Assembly (NCBI GenBank): GCA_028685295.1
Contig: JAQUEL010000042.1
Location: forward strand, 1-17,296
DNA length: 17,296 nt
DNA from: a bacterium
GTDB lineage: Bacteria > UBP13 > UBA5359
Direction: 5' to 3'
Both the position numbers and the translations under genes were made by a program. Positions 1 through 8,216 of the stretch are shown one piece after another. The stretch's first letter is position 1, and each line of letters starts with the position of its first letter. The notes under the pieces were generated by a model. The model did no database searches and had not been told where the DNA came from. It saw nothing but the letters and a program-made list of their open reading frames with translations.

Positions 1-64
1 AAAGACACAGCATAGGAGGCTCCATGTCAACCGAGGAAGATAAAAATTTCCACAGATTACTAAT

Positions 65-118
65 GGGACATTTTCATAAGTTAATTTGCACCCTAAAAAG
101 GGACATTTTCATAAGTTA
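65..118 (+). repeat. Two exact 19-bp direct repeats
   Basis: GGGACATTTTCATAAGTTA is present at 65-83 and again at 100-118 without mismatch, separated by 16 bases. This is directly seen; the interpretation as IS terminal repeats is given in the mobile element entry. Confidence 0.95.
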
Positions 119-124
119 TTGACA
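65..124. mobile_element. Possible right end of an IS21-type insertion sequence
   Basis: The 19-mer GGGACATTTTCATAAGTTA occurs exactly twice, at 65-83 and 100-118, with a 35-base period. The second copy leads into TTGACA at 119-124. IS21-family elements carry multiple repeated transposase-binding sites at each end and terminate in CA, and ends rich in GGGACATTTTC are familiar to me from that family. I infer that the element lies to the left and ends near 124. No transposase gene is visible in the window, so the family assignment is uncertain. Confidence 0.42.
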
Positions 125-311
125 GCACTTGTTACTTCAAGCAGGATTTTTTGCGTGAGGCAATGAGATGAGAAATATATTCGTCGTTTTTTGGCTGTGT
201 ATAGAGGTACTCCTTGCGCTTAGAGCGTGCCTAAGATGCATCTGTCGCCCTCACAAAAATATACGGTGTTCTGAAGATATACCTGAAATAGATTTCAACC
301 GTCGATTTTTC

Positions 312-1472
312 TTACCCCTCGTACAGTGGCGACATGGCCCTGAGCTTAGCCACGATTTCCGGCAGGACGTCGAGGACGTAATCCACATCCTCATCAGTAT
401 TATGGCGTCCCAGGGTAAAGCGTAATGAACCGTGCGCCTCCTCATGCTTGCACCCCATGGCCAGCAGAACATGAGAAGGCTCCAGAGAGCCTGAACTGCA
501 GGCAGATCCTGTGGAAGCGGCTATACCTTTAAGATCGAGATTGAGAAGCATGGATTCACCCTCGATATAGTCGATGGTAACGTTAATGTTATTGGGCAGA
601 CGCCGGGTGGGATGTCCGTTGAGACGGCTGTATTTTATGCGCTCGGTAATACCTGCAATAAGGCGATCCCGCATAGAGATCAGGCGGGCATTGCGCTCAT
701 CCATCTCCTCCAGAGCCAAGCGCAGGGCAGCTGCATAACCTACAGCCCCGGCCACATTCTCTGTGCCGGCACGGCGTCTATTCTCCTGCTCCCCTCCATG
801 CATCAGTGGAACAAACCTGGTACCTTTCCGCATAAAGAGAATGCCTACGCCTTTAGGCCCGTAGAACTTATGTGCGGACGAAGAGAGTAAATCCACCTTA
901 AGTCGAGAAAGATCGATCGGAACCGAGCCTACGGCCTGAACGGCATCGGTATGAAAATAAACTCCTGCCTCCGCGGCAATCAGGCCTATCTCTTCTATCG
1001 GCTCTATTGTGCCCACCTCATTATTGGCAAACATAATAGTGACAAGCACCGTATCCTTCCTCAGAGCGCGGCGTACATCCTCAGGGTCCACTACGCCGGC
1101 GGCATCCACCGGCAGATAGGTTATTTCGAAGCCTTCCTTTTTCAGGAATTTGCAGGTGGAGATGATAGCCGGATGCTCTACCCGGCTGGTTATAATATGT
1201 TTCCCTTTATTGCGATTGGCATAAGCCACGCCCTTTATGGCGGCATTATCGGATTCAGTGCCGCCGCTGGTGAAGTATATCTCTTCCGGGGTCACTCCAA
1301 AAGCAGCGGCTACGCCGCCCCGGGCTTCAATCAGGGCCGCTCTGGCTTCCCGGCCGAACGAATGCAGGCTGGAAGGATTTCCGAAAAGATCGCTGAAATA
1401 GGGGGTCATGATCTCCAGGACCTCGGGCCGCACCGGCGTCGTCGCAGCATAATCCATATATATAGGCCTCAT
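312..1472 (-). CDS. Cysteine desulfurase (NifS/IscS family, class V aminotransferase fold)
   Basis: This PLP enzyme takes sulfur from L-cysteine as a persulfide, releasing alanine, to feed Fe-S cluster or tRNA thiolation pathways in the cytoplasm. The 386 residues match the usual length. Visible motifs are the N-terminal MDYAATTPV, a VEHPAI segment with His100, the PLP lysine Lys202 in SSSAHKFYGPKG, and the catalytic Cys325 in STGSACSSGSLEPSHVL, whose long loop places it in group I (NifS/IscS-like). The ATG at 1470-1472 follows AGGAGG with seven bases between. No iscU/nifU scaffold, rrf2-type regulator or mnmA is next to it in the window. The gene stands alone, with a possible IS end about 190 bp beyond its 3' end. 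NifS and IscS cannot be told apart here, so no symbol is given. Confidence 0.95.
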   Translation of the reverse strand: MRPIYMDYAATTPVRPEVLEIMTPYFSDLFGNPSSLHSFGREARAALIEARGGVAAAFGVTPEEIYFTSGGTESDNAAIKGVAYANRNKGKHIITSRVEHPAIISTCKFLKKEGFEITYLPVDAAGVVDPEDVRRALRKDTVLVTIMFANNEVGTIEPIEEIGLIAAEAGVYFHTDAVQAVGSVPIDLSRLKVDLLSSSAHKFYGPKGVGILFMRKGTRFVPLMHGGEQENRRRAGTENVAGAVGYAAALRLALEEMDERNARLISMRDRLIAGITERIKYSRLNGHPTRRLPNNINVTIDYIEGESMLLNLDLKGIAASTGSACSSGSLEPSHVLLAMGCKHEEAHGSLRFTLGRHNTDEDVDYVLDVLPEIVAKLRAMSPLYEG

Positions 1473-1504
1473 AATAATCCTCCTGAACCGTGCAATTCCT
1501 CTAC

Positions 1505-1534
1505 ATTATACTTTAGAGAACGAACTATTTTCAA
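1505..1534 (-). promoter_or_regulatory. Predicted sigma-70/SigA promoter of the cysteine desulfurase gene
   Basis: On the minus strand TTGAAA (1529-1534) is followed after 18 bases by a perfect TATAAT (1505-1510), about 32 bases upstream of the start codon. The position between divergent genes fits a dedicated promoter. Confidence 0.6.
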
Positions 1535-1656
1535 TCAGCCTGGCAATAAAGGCTTCAAAATATTATCTCAAGGGTATAAAAAGGGTATGAAGCAGTACGA
1601 CCAAGAGAGTATGAAAAGATGTTTTTCACCAAAGCCTCTGCATGATGGAGTGATAA

Positions 1657-3393
1657 ATGCCGCATAACTCAACAATCAGACGACAGCAGATGCTTACAGC
1701 CCTGCTTATAATCTTACCGCTGTTGCTGCTGGGGATATATTTTATATCTTTTGTATCCCGGATACTGAACAATAGCGCCCGCACCAGCACGCTTTCCCAG
1801 GCATTGCTGGCCGCAAAGTATGTCGATAGTGATCTTTCCAGTCATATGGCAGTGCTTAAAACGCTTTCCATGTTTATCTCTCTAAAAGGGGAGATCAGCC
1901 ACAGCCTGACAATGGATCTCTTGCAACAGACCGCAGCATCACAACCGGGATTGGAATCAATAACCCTTTTCGATGAGAAGGGCATAATAACAGCTTTTGG
2001 AGGAAAGAGCCCCTCCATAGGCACTGATTTATCAGCCCGATATTCTTTTCAGCAAACAAAGAAAACCGGCAAACCGCAGGTGTCCGGATATGTCCTCAGC
2101 AGATTGACCGGAAAACCGATTGTAACAATTTTAGTGCCTCTCTTATCACAAGAGCGTTTTACAGGTGCTCTGGGAGCAGGTATCAGGCCGGAAAATATAA
2201 TCGCCGCCTTTGCAAACCTGCACCTGCCTTCATCTTATATCATAACCATATACGACAGCAACGGCATCACCATTGCTACCACCAATCCCTCTCTACGGCC
2301 GGTAGGCTTTAGAGCTCATGAGGATCTGCTGGCACAGGCCCTGAAGGGGCGGCAAATGGTTGGAATAGCTACGCTTAAAGATGTAACCAGAATAATCTCT
2401 TTTGTCCCCATAGGCACAACCGGCTGGGCCCTAAGCTTATGTATACCTGCTGCAGATGTGCTCTCACAACTGCGACGTACCACATTCATAATGTCTTTGC
2501 TGGTTGCTGCCCTGATTGCAGCCGTTTTCCTGGGAATAGGCTACTCTACCGGTCTTATCACCAAATCATTGGAAAAGCTGAGCATTACGGCGCAGAAGAT
2601 AGGAGAGGGCCGTTTCGACACCAGGTCGGATATCAAACGTGATGATGAAATAGGAGAGCTGTCGAATAATATCAATAGTATGGCAGAGAAACTTCAAATT
2701 AGCGAACGTCTGCACCAGGATCTGATCTCAATAGTTTCGCATGATCTGAGATCACCCATATCTCTGATAATCGGCAGCCTGGACCTGATAGGCATGGATA
2801 GAAGCAAGCTGACAGAGCGTCAGCAAAGATCATTGGATATAGCTCACAGGCAATCTGTGCAGCTTGAAGAATTGACAAGCACACTTTTGGATGTATCCCG
2901 CCTGGAGGCCGGTAAATTGGAACTCGATATGAAAAAGATCGACATAGCCGCTCTGCTGCAAGAGATGATAGAGACTGTGCATCCGTTGGCGGAGAATAAA
3001 GGCCTGTATCTTAATCTTGAAATCAGGGATCAGCTATTATTTGTTATGGGAGATATAAACCGGCTGCGTCAGGTTTTCAGTAATGTTTTGGATAATGCTA
3101 TCAAATACACCTCCCACGGCGGCATCACAGTGATAGCCGGCAAAAGAGAACATACGGTAGTTATAAGCGTGATCGATACCGGCATAGGCATATCTAAAGA
3201 TGAACTAGGCACTCTTTTTCAGCGTTTCTATCGTTTGAAAGAAGCAAAAGAGAGTGGAGAGAGAGGTATCGGCCTGGGTTTGTACATCGTCCGGCTAATA
3301 ATAAAAGCTCATGGAGGAAGCATCAAAGCCTGGAGCTCCGGCACTGGCCGGGGAAGCACTTTCACTATGATATTACCCCTGGCAAAACCGTAA
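1657..3393 (+). CDS. Membrane sensor histidine kinase (extracytoplasmic sensor, HAMP, HisKA, HATPase)
   Basis: This is a two-component sensor of 578 residues that would autophosphorylate on His362 in response to an external signal. A first membrane helix spans about 13-33. Residues ~40-270 form an extracytoplasmic region with features of a double-Cache/PDC sensor, including FDEKGIITAFGG and YDSNGITIATT strands. A second helix spans ~277-300, then HAMP (~300-350). The H-box is SHDLRSP (361-367), the N-box NVLDNAIKYT (476-485), the G1 box DTGIGIS (507-513) and the G2 box GIGLGLYIV (537-545), so all catalytic boxes are intact. ATG 1657 follows GGAG at a proper distance. No response regulator is adjacent, so it is an orphan kinase whose partner and signal cannot be read from here. 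Confidence 0.92.
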   Translation: MPHNSTIRRQQMLTALLIILPLLLLGIYFISFVSRILNNSARTSTLSQALLAAKYVDSDLSSHMAVLKTLSMFISLKGEISHSLTMDLLQQTAASQPGLESITLFDEKGIITAFGGKSPSIGTDLSARYSFQQTKKTGKPQVSGYVLSRLTGKPIVTILVPLLSQERFTGALGAGIRPENIIAAFANLHLPSSYIITIYDSNGITIATTNPSLRPVGFRAHEDLLAQALKGRQMVGIATLKDVTRIISFVPIGTTGWALSLCIPAADVLSQLRRTTFIMSLLVAALIAAVFLGIGYSTGLITKSLEKLSITAQKIGEGRFDTRSDIKRDDEIGELSNNINSMAEKLQISERLHQDLISIVSHDLRSPISLIIGSLDLIGMDRSKLTERQQRSLDIAHRQSVQLEELTSTLLDVSRLEAGKLELDMKKIDIAALLQEMIETVHPLAENKGLYLNLEIRDQLLFVMGDINRLRQVFSNVLDNAIKYTSHGGITVIAGKREHTVVISVIDTGIGISKDELGTLFQRFYRLKEAKESGERGIGLGLYIVRLIIKAHGGSIKAWSSGTGRGSTFTMILPLAKP

Positions 3394-3460
3394 ATTACTC
3401 TTGCTTTTATCATTTTTTTTGGATAGTATTTAAACTAGTCTTAAAATACCGGGGGTTATA

Positions 3461-4828
3461 ATGAAAGTTTCTAAGTTTGGCGGTACTTCTTTGGCCGATG
3501 CCGCCCAGATACAGAAGGTCTGTGATATCATAGCGGCTGATCCTGAGAGACGCCTGATAGTGGTTTCCGCTCCTGGAAAACGGCATAAGGATGATATAAA
3601 AGTAACCGATATGATGATTGCCTGCGCACAAAAATTGTTATCGACGGGCACGGCGCAGGCCGAGTTGGATGCTGTGATAGATAGATATGCTGATATTCAA
3701 ACGTCCCTGGGATTGCCCAACAGCATTATTGAGCACATCAAAATGGATCTTATCAGCCGTCTATCCATGAAGCCTGACCACCCTGCTCATGAAGCCGGTT
3801 TTGTCGATCTTCTCAAAGCCGCCGGTGAGGATAATTGCGCCAGATTAGTAACTGCAGCACTGAAAAAAAGAGGCCTGGATGCGCATTATGTCAATCCCCA
3901 AGATGCCGGTATGCTGCTTAGCGATGAGTATGGTAATGCTCAAGTATTGCCGCAATCATATGAAAGATTACAAAGTTTGCGCAATGCTCCGGGAATAACC
4001 ATCTTTCCCGGTTTCTTCGGCTATACTCTTTCAGGAGTCCTGACCACCTTCCCACGTGGAGGATCGGATATTACCGGATCGATCCTAGCTGCCGCTGTAG
4101 GAGCGGATATCTATGAAAATTTCACCGATGTAGATTCCGTCTTTGCTGTAGATCCCCGAATAGTTCCTTCAGCAAAAGCGATTCCGGAGCTTACATACCG
4201 AGAGATGCGTGAGCTTTCCTACGCCGGCTTCGGCGTCTTTCACGATGAAGCCCTTATACCTGCTGTCAGAGCTGATATACCCATATGTATAAAAAACACC
4301 AATCAGCCTACAGCTCCAGGTACTATGATATTACCTAAAAGAAATTATACTCCGGGGACGGTTGCCGGTATTGCCAGTGACGAAGGCTTCTGTACGCTCT
4401 TTGTCAGCAAGTATATGATGCACCGTGAAATTGGTTTTGGGCGCCGCCTTCTACAGATATTGGAGAATGAAGGTATCTCTTATGAGCATGTGCCTTCAGG
4501 CATTGATGATACCTCTGTCATCATCAGGGAAAGTAACTTCAACAACTGTATTGAGCAGCGCGTCGTAAAGGCCGTCGCCGCTGAATTGGAAACAGATTAT
4601 GTCAGTGTTGAAAGAGGCCTGGCACTGGTAATGATCGTTGGCGAAGGTCTGCGTTATGCCATCGGCACTGCAGCGCGTGCTACCAAAGCTCTGGCCAAAG
4701 CTGGTGTAAATATTGAAATGATGAATCAGGGCTCCTCAGAGATAAGCATGATGTTCGGTGTCAAGGCCAAAGACAGAAAGAAAGCTGTAAAGGCTTTTTA
4801 TGATGAGTTCTTTAGGGAATGTGTGTAA
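3461..4828 (+). CDS. Aspartate kinase (monofunctional, two C-terminal ACT domains)
   Basis: It phosphorylates L-aspartate to 4-phospho-L-aspartate, the first step to lysine, threonine, methionine and diaminopimelate. The 455-residue length and sequence resemble the long monofunctional class typified by Bacillus YclM (ThrD). The kinase domain starts with MKVSKFGGTSLAD (Lys-Phe-Gly-Gly-Thr-Ser phosphate-binding motif). It continues through FPRGGSDITGS and the ENFTDVDSVFAVDPR segment that binds aspartate and ATP. The last ~150 residues hold two ACT domains (about 305-365 and 385-455), so feedback control by lysine and/or threonine is likely. ATG 3461 follows GGGGG with five bases between. Only 67 bases separate it from the kinase gene upstream, leaving no room for a lysine riboswitch or T-box. 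The symbol is used in the general sense of the family. Confidence 0.93.
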   Translation: MKVSKFGGTSLADAAQIQKVCDIIAADPERRLIVVSAPGKRHKDDIKVTDMMIACAQKLLSTGTAQAELDAVIDRYADIQTSLGLPNSIIEHIKMDLISRLSMKPDHPAHEAGFVDLLKAAGEDNCARLVTAALKKRGLDAHYVNPQDAGMLLSDEYGNAQVLPQSYERLQSLRNAPGITIFPGFFGYTLSGVLTTFPRGGSDITGSILAAAVGADIYENFTDVDSVFAVDPRIVPSAKAIPELTYREMRELSYAGFGVFHDEALIPAVRADIPICIKNTNQPTAPGTMILPKRNYTPGTVAGIASDEGFCTLFVSKYMMHREIGFGRRLLQILENEGISYEHVPSGIDDTSVIIRESNFNNCIEQRVVKAVAAELETDYVSVERGLALVMIVGEGLRYAIGTAARATKALAKAGVNIEMMNQGSSEISMMFGVKAKDRKKAVKAFYDEFFRECV

Positions 4829-4883
4829 AGTTTCGATACATACACCCTTCCTCAAGTGAGATATAGCTTTTTAATCCATATAA

Positions 4884-5321
4884 ATGTATAATTTGCTTAT
4901 GAAGATGGCTTGTAAGCAACGGAAAAAAGGTCATAAAGGTCAGGCTATGACTGAACTGGCTCTTGTGCTTCCAGTTCTGTTATTGCTTGTTATGAGTATA
5001 ATACAATTCGGGCTTATCCTTAAGTCTTATATAACCGTTGTTAACGGGGCCAGGCTAGGGGCCAGAATAGCTGCCGTAGGCAAAACCAACGCACAGATAA
5101 CATCCAAAGTCAAAGAAGCATTACCTACACTCGACAAAAACATGCTAACAATAGATATCAGCCCTTCAGACGAAGCTGCCAGAACCTCCGGCACCGATGT
5201 AACTATAAGTGTCTCTTACCAGGAGAATATCATAGTGCCGCTGTTCAATCTCCTTATCCCTGACCCTGTACCCGTAAAAGCCCAATCAATAATGCGTATG
5301 GAAAAACCGGTAAGCGGATAG
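4884..5321 (+). CDS. TadE-like pilus/surface protein
   Basis: The 145-residue protein has a short basic N-terminus, then GQAMTELALVLPVLLLLVMSIIQFG (residues ~19-43), the hallmark of TadE-like pseudopilins: a Gly-Gln-Ala-x-x-Glu junction followed by one hydrophobic helix. The rest would lie outside the membrane. Members are minor pilins of Flp/Tad pili or related surface proteins. The start is uncertain: ATG 4884 has no clear ribosome binding site, and in-frame ATGs at 4899 and 4905 would only shorten the basic tail. The TadG-like gene follows 16 bases later. No tadA, tadB/C, cpaB or prepilin peptidase gene is in the window. Confidence 0.85.
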   Translation: MYNLLMKMACKQRKKGHKGQAMTELALVLPVLLLLVMSIIQFGLILKSYITVVNGARLGARIAAVGKTNAQITSKVKEALPTLDKNMLTIDISPSDEAARTSGTDVTISVSYQENIIVPLFNLLIPDPVPVKAQSIMRMEKPVSG

Positions 5322-5337
5322 GCTGGAGAAGAGAATT

Positions 5338-6627
5338 TTGGTTATCGTAAATTATGCAAAACCAGAGTGCCGTTCCGGGCAAGCCATGGTAATCATAGCT
5401 ATTATGATGATCATATTACTGGTCGTTGCCGGAATGGGTGTAGATCTGGGGTATATATATGTATCCCGCAATCGCCTTCAGAATATGGTGGATGCCGCCG
5501 TTCTGGCCGGCGCTCAGGAGCTTCCTTCAAGCTATGATGCCAAACAGGCGGCTGCAGTATGTTATGCGTGCAACCTCTCTCCTGATAATTCGCCTACGCC
5601 GCAATTAGGCATTCCCCCAGCCGGAATAGATCCCAATGGTACATATTACAATATAGGCAGCGATGAATTCCTGGCTATCACTCCCTATACAATCACCGGC
5701 AATCAGCGTCCTGCCTCTCAGATAATGAAAGTCAAGGCGCAAAGAAAACTTCGCCTCTTTTTTATGCCTCTTATCGGGATAAGCACCTTTACTGTTTGCG
5801 CTGAGGCCTCCGGCAGCAACGGCAGCGGCTACGGTTCGGCACGCGGCATGGTCATTCTAGACCCTGATGGAGGCGCTTCTCTCCAGCTTACCGGCAATGC
5901 TGATTTCAATGTTCCTAACGGCTGTCTGATAATTAATTCCACCGCCGGCAATGCCATGTCCCTCAACGGTAACGTCACTCTGTCAACACAGGGTACGTAC
6001 GTGGTGGGGAATTATCAGGCCTGGGGCAACATACACATGGCTCCTACACCACTGATAGGACAGAATCCATCCCCCGATCCACTAGCGGAACTCGCCGCTC
6101 CCTCGATTACAGGATTGCCCAGCTTTAAAGGCGAGAACATCAGGGGCAACAGAATGATCACATTGAACCCGGGAGTCTACACCGGCAAGCTGGCCATCGG
6201 CGGCAATGCCGCTGTTACTTTCAACCCCGGCACATATATCTTTCAGAACGGTATAGAGATCAACGGCAATGCCGCTGTCACCGGGAGCGATGTTCTCATC
6301 TACAATCAGGGAGGGCCTCTGAGCTTTACCGGAAATACAAGGATTAATCTTACGCCGCCTACAAGCGGCGACTATGCGGGAATATCAATCTTCCAGGCAC
6401 ATACCAACAACAATACCATGACCATTACCGGCAATGCCGACTGGTCTATTCAGGGAACTTTCTATCTGCCCAACGCCGGCCTAGAACTTCAGGGGAATAC
6501 AAGTCTGATACGGAGCATGATAATAGCTTACCGCTTATCCGTTATCGGCAATTCATCGCTTAGAATCGATGCCTCAGAGCCTGCCGCAGCGCAGACACCC
6601 ACCGGCGGTATATTATTGGAAGAGTAA
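5338..6627 (+). CDS. TadG-like membrane-anchored surface protein with Gly-Asn repeat region
   Basis: The 429-residue protein begins with the TadG-type signature GQAMVIIAIMMIILLVVAGMGVDLG (residues ~14-38) and then RNRLQNMVDAAVLAGAQ, typical of the Flp-pilus protein TadG and its relatives. From ~175 to the end the sequence changes to short beta-strand-like units around Gly-Asn: LTGNADF, LNGNVTL, WGNIHM, IGGNAAVTF, INGNAAVTG, FTGNTRI, ITGNADW, LQGNTSL, VIGNSSL. This suggests a solenoid or beta-helix-like outer domain. The start is TTG at 5338, after GGAGAAGAG; the next in-frame ATG falls inside the membrane helix, so TTG is preferred. It likely forms an operon with the TadE-like gene. The exact surface role is unknown. 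Confidence 0.85.
   Translation: MVIVNYAKPECRSGQAMVIIAIMMIILLVVAGMGVDLGYIYVSRNRLQNMVDAAVLAGAQELPSSYDAKQAAAVCYACNLSPDNSPTPQLGIPPAGIDPNGTYYNIGSDEFLAITPYTITGNQRPASQIMKVKAQRKLRLFFMPLIGISTFTVCAEASGSNGSGYGSARGMVILDPDGGASLQLTGNADFNVPNGCLIINSTAGNAMSLNGNVTLSTQGTYVVGNYQAWGNIHMAPTPLIGQNPSPDPLAELAAPSITGLPSFKGENIRGNRMITLNPGVYTGKLAIGGNAAVTFNPGTYIFQNGIEINGNAAVTGSDVLIYNQGGPLSFTGNTRINLTPPTSGDYAGISIFQAHTNNNTMTITGNADWSIQGTFYLPNAGLELQGNTSLIRSMIIAYRLSVIGNSSLRIDASEPAAAQTPTGGILLEE
6201..6278 (+). repeat. Exact 15-bp direct repeat inside the TadG-like gene
   Basis: CGGCAATGCCGCTGT occurs at 6201-6215 and 6264-6278, 63 bases (21 codons) apart and in the same frame. It encodes the Gly-Asn-Ala-Ala-Val core of two neighbouring protein repeats. 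Confidence 0.9.
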
Positions 6628-8037
6628 TTACTGTTTAAACAACGACTTCAACGCCGTTTTTGCACCAGAGAGAGCCATACCGCCCAACCCCTTATGTCTG
6701 GATAGTATATCCTCCAATGCTTTCAGCAAGCGGTCAATTTGCTCGCAAGAGATATTCAGAGGCGGCTCCAGACGTATGACCGATGGATTATTCAAGGTAT
6801 AGGCTGTAACTATCCGATGCCTGTTAAGCAGTTCTCCGGCTACCATGGCTCCCGCATATTCCTCAGCCATACGTCCAATTGCTCCACCAGTAAGCTTATT
6901 AAGCATTCCTTCTTCCGGATGGGCTATTTCAAGACCTATCATCAGCCCTCTGCCCCTTATATCTCTAATAAGAGGATAGCTTTCTTTCAACAGGAGCAAC
7001 TTCTCCAGAAGGTATTTACCCTTTTCAGCCGCCTGTCCAGGCAGATTATCACGACAGATAATCTGCAATGCCGTTAATCCGGCCGCTGCGGCACGGGTAT
7101 TGCCGCCAAAAGTAGAGGTGTGCAGCATGGCCTTCTCCATACTGCCGTAGGCACGCTTCCAGATTTCAGCGGATGCAATATAAGCAGATAAAGGCATCAC
7201 TCCGCCGCCAAAGGATTTGGATATGCACATTATATCCGGAGTTACGCCCTCATGCTCACAGGCGAAGAATTTTCCAGTTCTGCCGAACCCCGTCTGAATT
7301 TCATCTATTATCAAAGCTGTGCCGGCAGCCGTGCATAGCTTACGCGCCTCCGTTAGATAACCCTCGGGCGCCACTATAATGCCTCCCTCTCCCTGAATAG
7401 GCTCCACAATAAAGGCGGCAATATCTCCGGCGGCAAGAGCGCTTTCCAAGGCTGAGATATCTCCATAAGGAACAAAAGAGACTCCCGGCAGCAGAGGCTC
7501 GAATGGATGACGATATTTATCTCGTCCGGTTACCGATAAAGCTCCCAGAGTCTTGCCATGAAAAGAACCGATGCAGGAAAGAATCCCGGCTCTTCCAGTA
7601 GCAGCTCGAGCCAGCTTTAAAGCACCCTCCACCGCTTCTGCCCCACTATTCCCAAAAAAAGAATATTGCAAATCCCCCGGAGTCAAAAACGCCAGATTGC
7701 GGGCCAGCGCCCCGGCCAATGGATTGAGCGAAGCCTGCAACAAATTGGGCAGGCCACTGACAGAGGACACGGCCGCCTCGATATCAGGATGGTTATGTCC
7801 CAGATTAAGAGCTCCATATCCGCCCAAAAAATCCAGATACTCATTGCCGTCTTCATCCCATAGAATGGTTCCTTCAGCCTTGACAAAACGTTTATCAAAG
7901 CCGATCAGCCCCATCATAGAAACCAATTCCGGATTGATATAACGTCGATGGTTTTCTTTATTAGCTTCCCGCGATAGAGCTACAGCCTCTTCAAGCGTAG
8001 TTAATTTCGATAATGAATTATGCACATCGTCAATCAT
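6628..8037 (-). CDS. Class III pyridoxal-phosphate aminotransferase (putrescine/acetylornithine-type)
   Basis: The 469 residues give a complete fold-type I omega-aminotransferase, longer than ArgD (~400) and close to the putrescine aminotransferase (YgjG/PatA-like) branch, which has an N-terminal extension. Visible motifs are FFGNSGAEAVEGALKLAR (~127-144), GSFHGKTLGALS (~157-168), the cofactor-binding IIDEIQTGFGRTG with Asp245, and the PLP lysine Lys274 in SKSFGGGVMPLSA. ATG 8035-8037 follows GGGAG on the minus strand. It would transfer an amino group from an omega-amine such as putrescine, ornithine or a beta-amino acid to 2-oxoglutarate or pyruvate; the substrate is not decided by the sequence. 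It is divergent from the sugar operon, so a link to the beta-keto acid enzyme there is conceivable but unproven. Its stop codon abuts that of the TadG-like gene. Confidence 0.9.
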   Translation of the reverse strand: MIDDVHNSLSKLTTLEEAVALSREANKENHRRYINPELVSMMGLIGFDKRFVKAEGTILWDEDGNEYLDFLGGYGALNLGHNHPDIEAAVSSVSGLPNLLQASLNPLAGALARNLAFLTPGDLQYSFFGNSGAEAVEGALKLARAATGRAGILSCIGSFHGKTLGALSVTGRDKYRHPFEPLLPGVSFVPYGDISALESALAAGDIAAFIVEPIQGEGGIIVAPEGYLTEARKLCTAAGTALIIDEIQTGFGRTGKFFACEHEGVTPDIMCISKSFGGGVMPLSAYIASAEIWKRAYGSMEKAMLHTSTFGGNTRAAAAGLTALQIICRDNLPGQAAEKGKYLLEKLLLLKESYPLIRDIRGRGLMIGLEIAHPEEGMLNKLTGGAIGRMAEEYAGAMVAGELLNRHRIVTAYTLNNPSVIRLEPPLNISCEQIDRLLKALEDILSRHKGLGGMALSGAKTALKSLFKQ

Positions 8038-8154
8038 GCTTATCTCCCTTGCTAGCTATTGATTTCTCAGTGCTTGATGCTCGATACAAGTTAAATATCT
8101 TCGTTTTCAAACACGATTGTCAGTAGCTTAGCACAGATATCGGCTGATTACAAT

Positions 8155-8186
8155 TTGACATGATTGAGCAGGCTTTTGGGGATAAT
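8155..8186 (+). promoter_or_regulatory. Weak promoter candidate for the sugar operon
   Basis: A perfect TTGACA (8155-8160) is followed by GATAAT at 8181-8186, but the 20-base spacer is longer than the usual 16-18. If it is used, the palindrome at 8217-8236 lies in the early transcribed region, which would suit a repressor or an RNA hairpin. Confidence 0.3.
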
Positions 8187-8216
8187 AATACCTACCGGAG
8201 AGCATGAATCATCCCT

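Larger units (their letters stand above)
1..311. other. Left-edge non-coding stretch
   Basis: No convincing gene lies between the left edge and the stop codon of the cysteine desulfurase. The first ~124 bases hold the repeat pair described separately. The rest is AT-rich with no hairpin I can defend. A 32-codon frame (ATG at 24, stop at 120-122) has an AGGAGG eight bases upstream of its ATG, but it runs through both repeats and resembles nothing I know. A second frame from 168 runs into the desulfurase on the opposite strand and looks like its shadow. Confidence 0.5.

Noticed and set aside
1-124. CRISPR repeats
   Set aside because: There are only two copies with a 16-base spacer, no dyad in the repeat and no cas gene, so IS terminal repeats fit better.
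168-425. An 85-codon plus-strand frame with a hydrophobic start
   Set aside because: Its second half is opposite the conserved end of the cysteine desulfurase, and the composition is not that of a known protein.
951-1667. A 238-codon frame on the plus strand
   Set aside because: It lies mostly opposite the cysteine desulfurase, has no family character and no ribosome binding site.
3394-3460. Lysine riboswitch or T-box before the aspartate kinase
   Set aside because: Only 67 bases are available and no conserved element or hairpin with a T run is visible.
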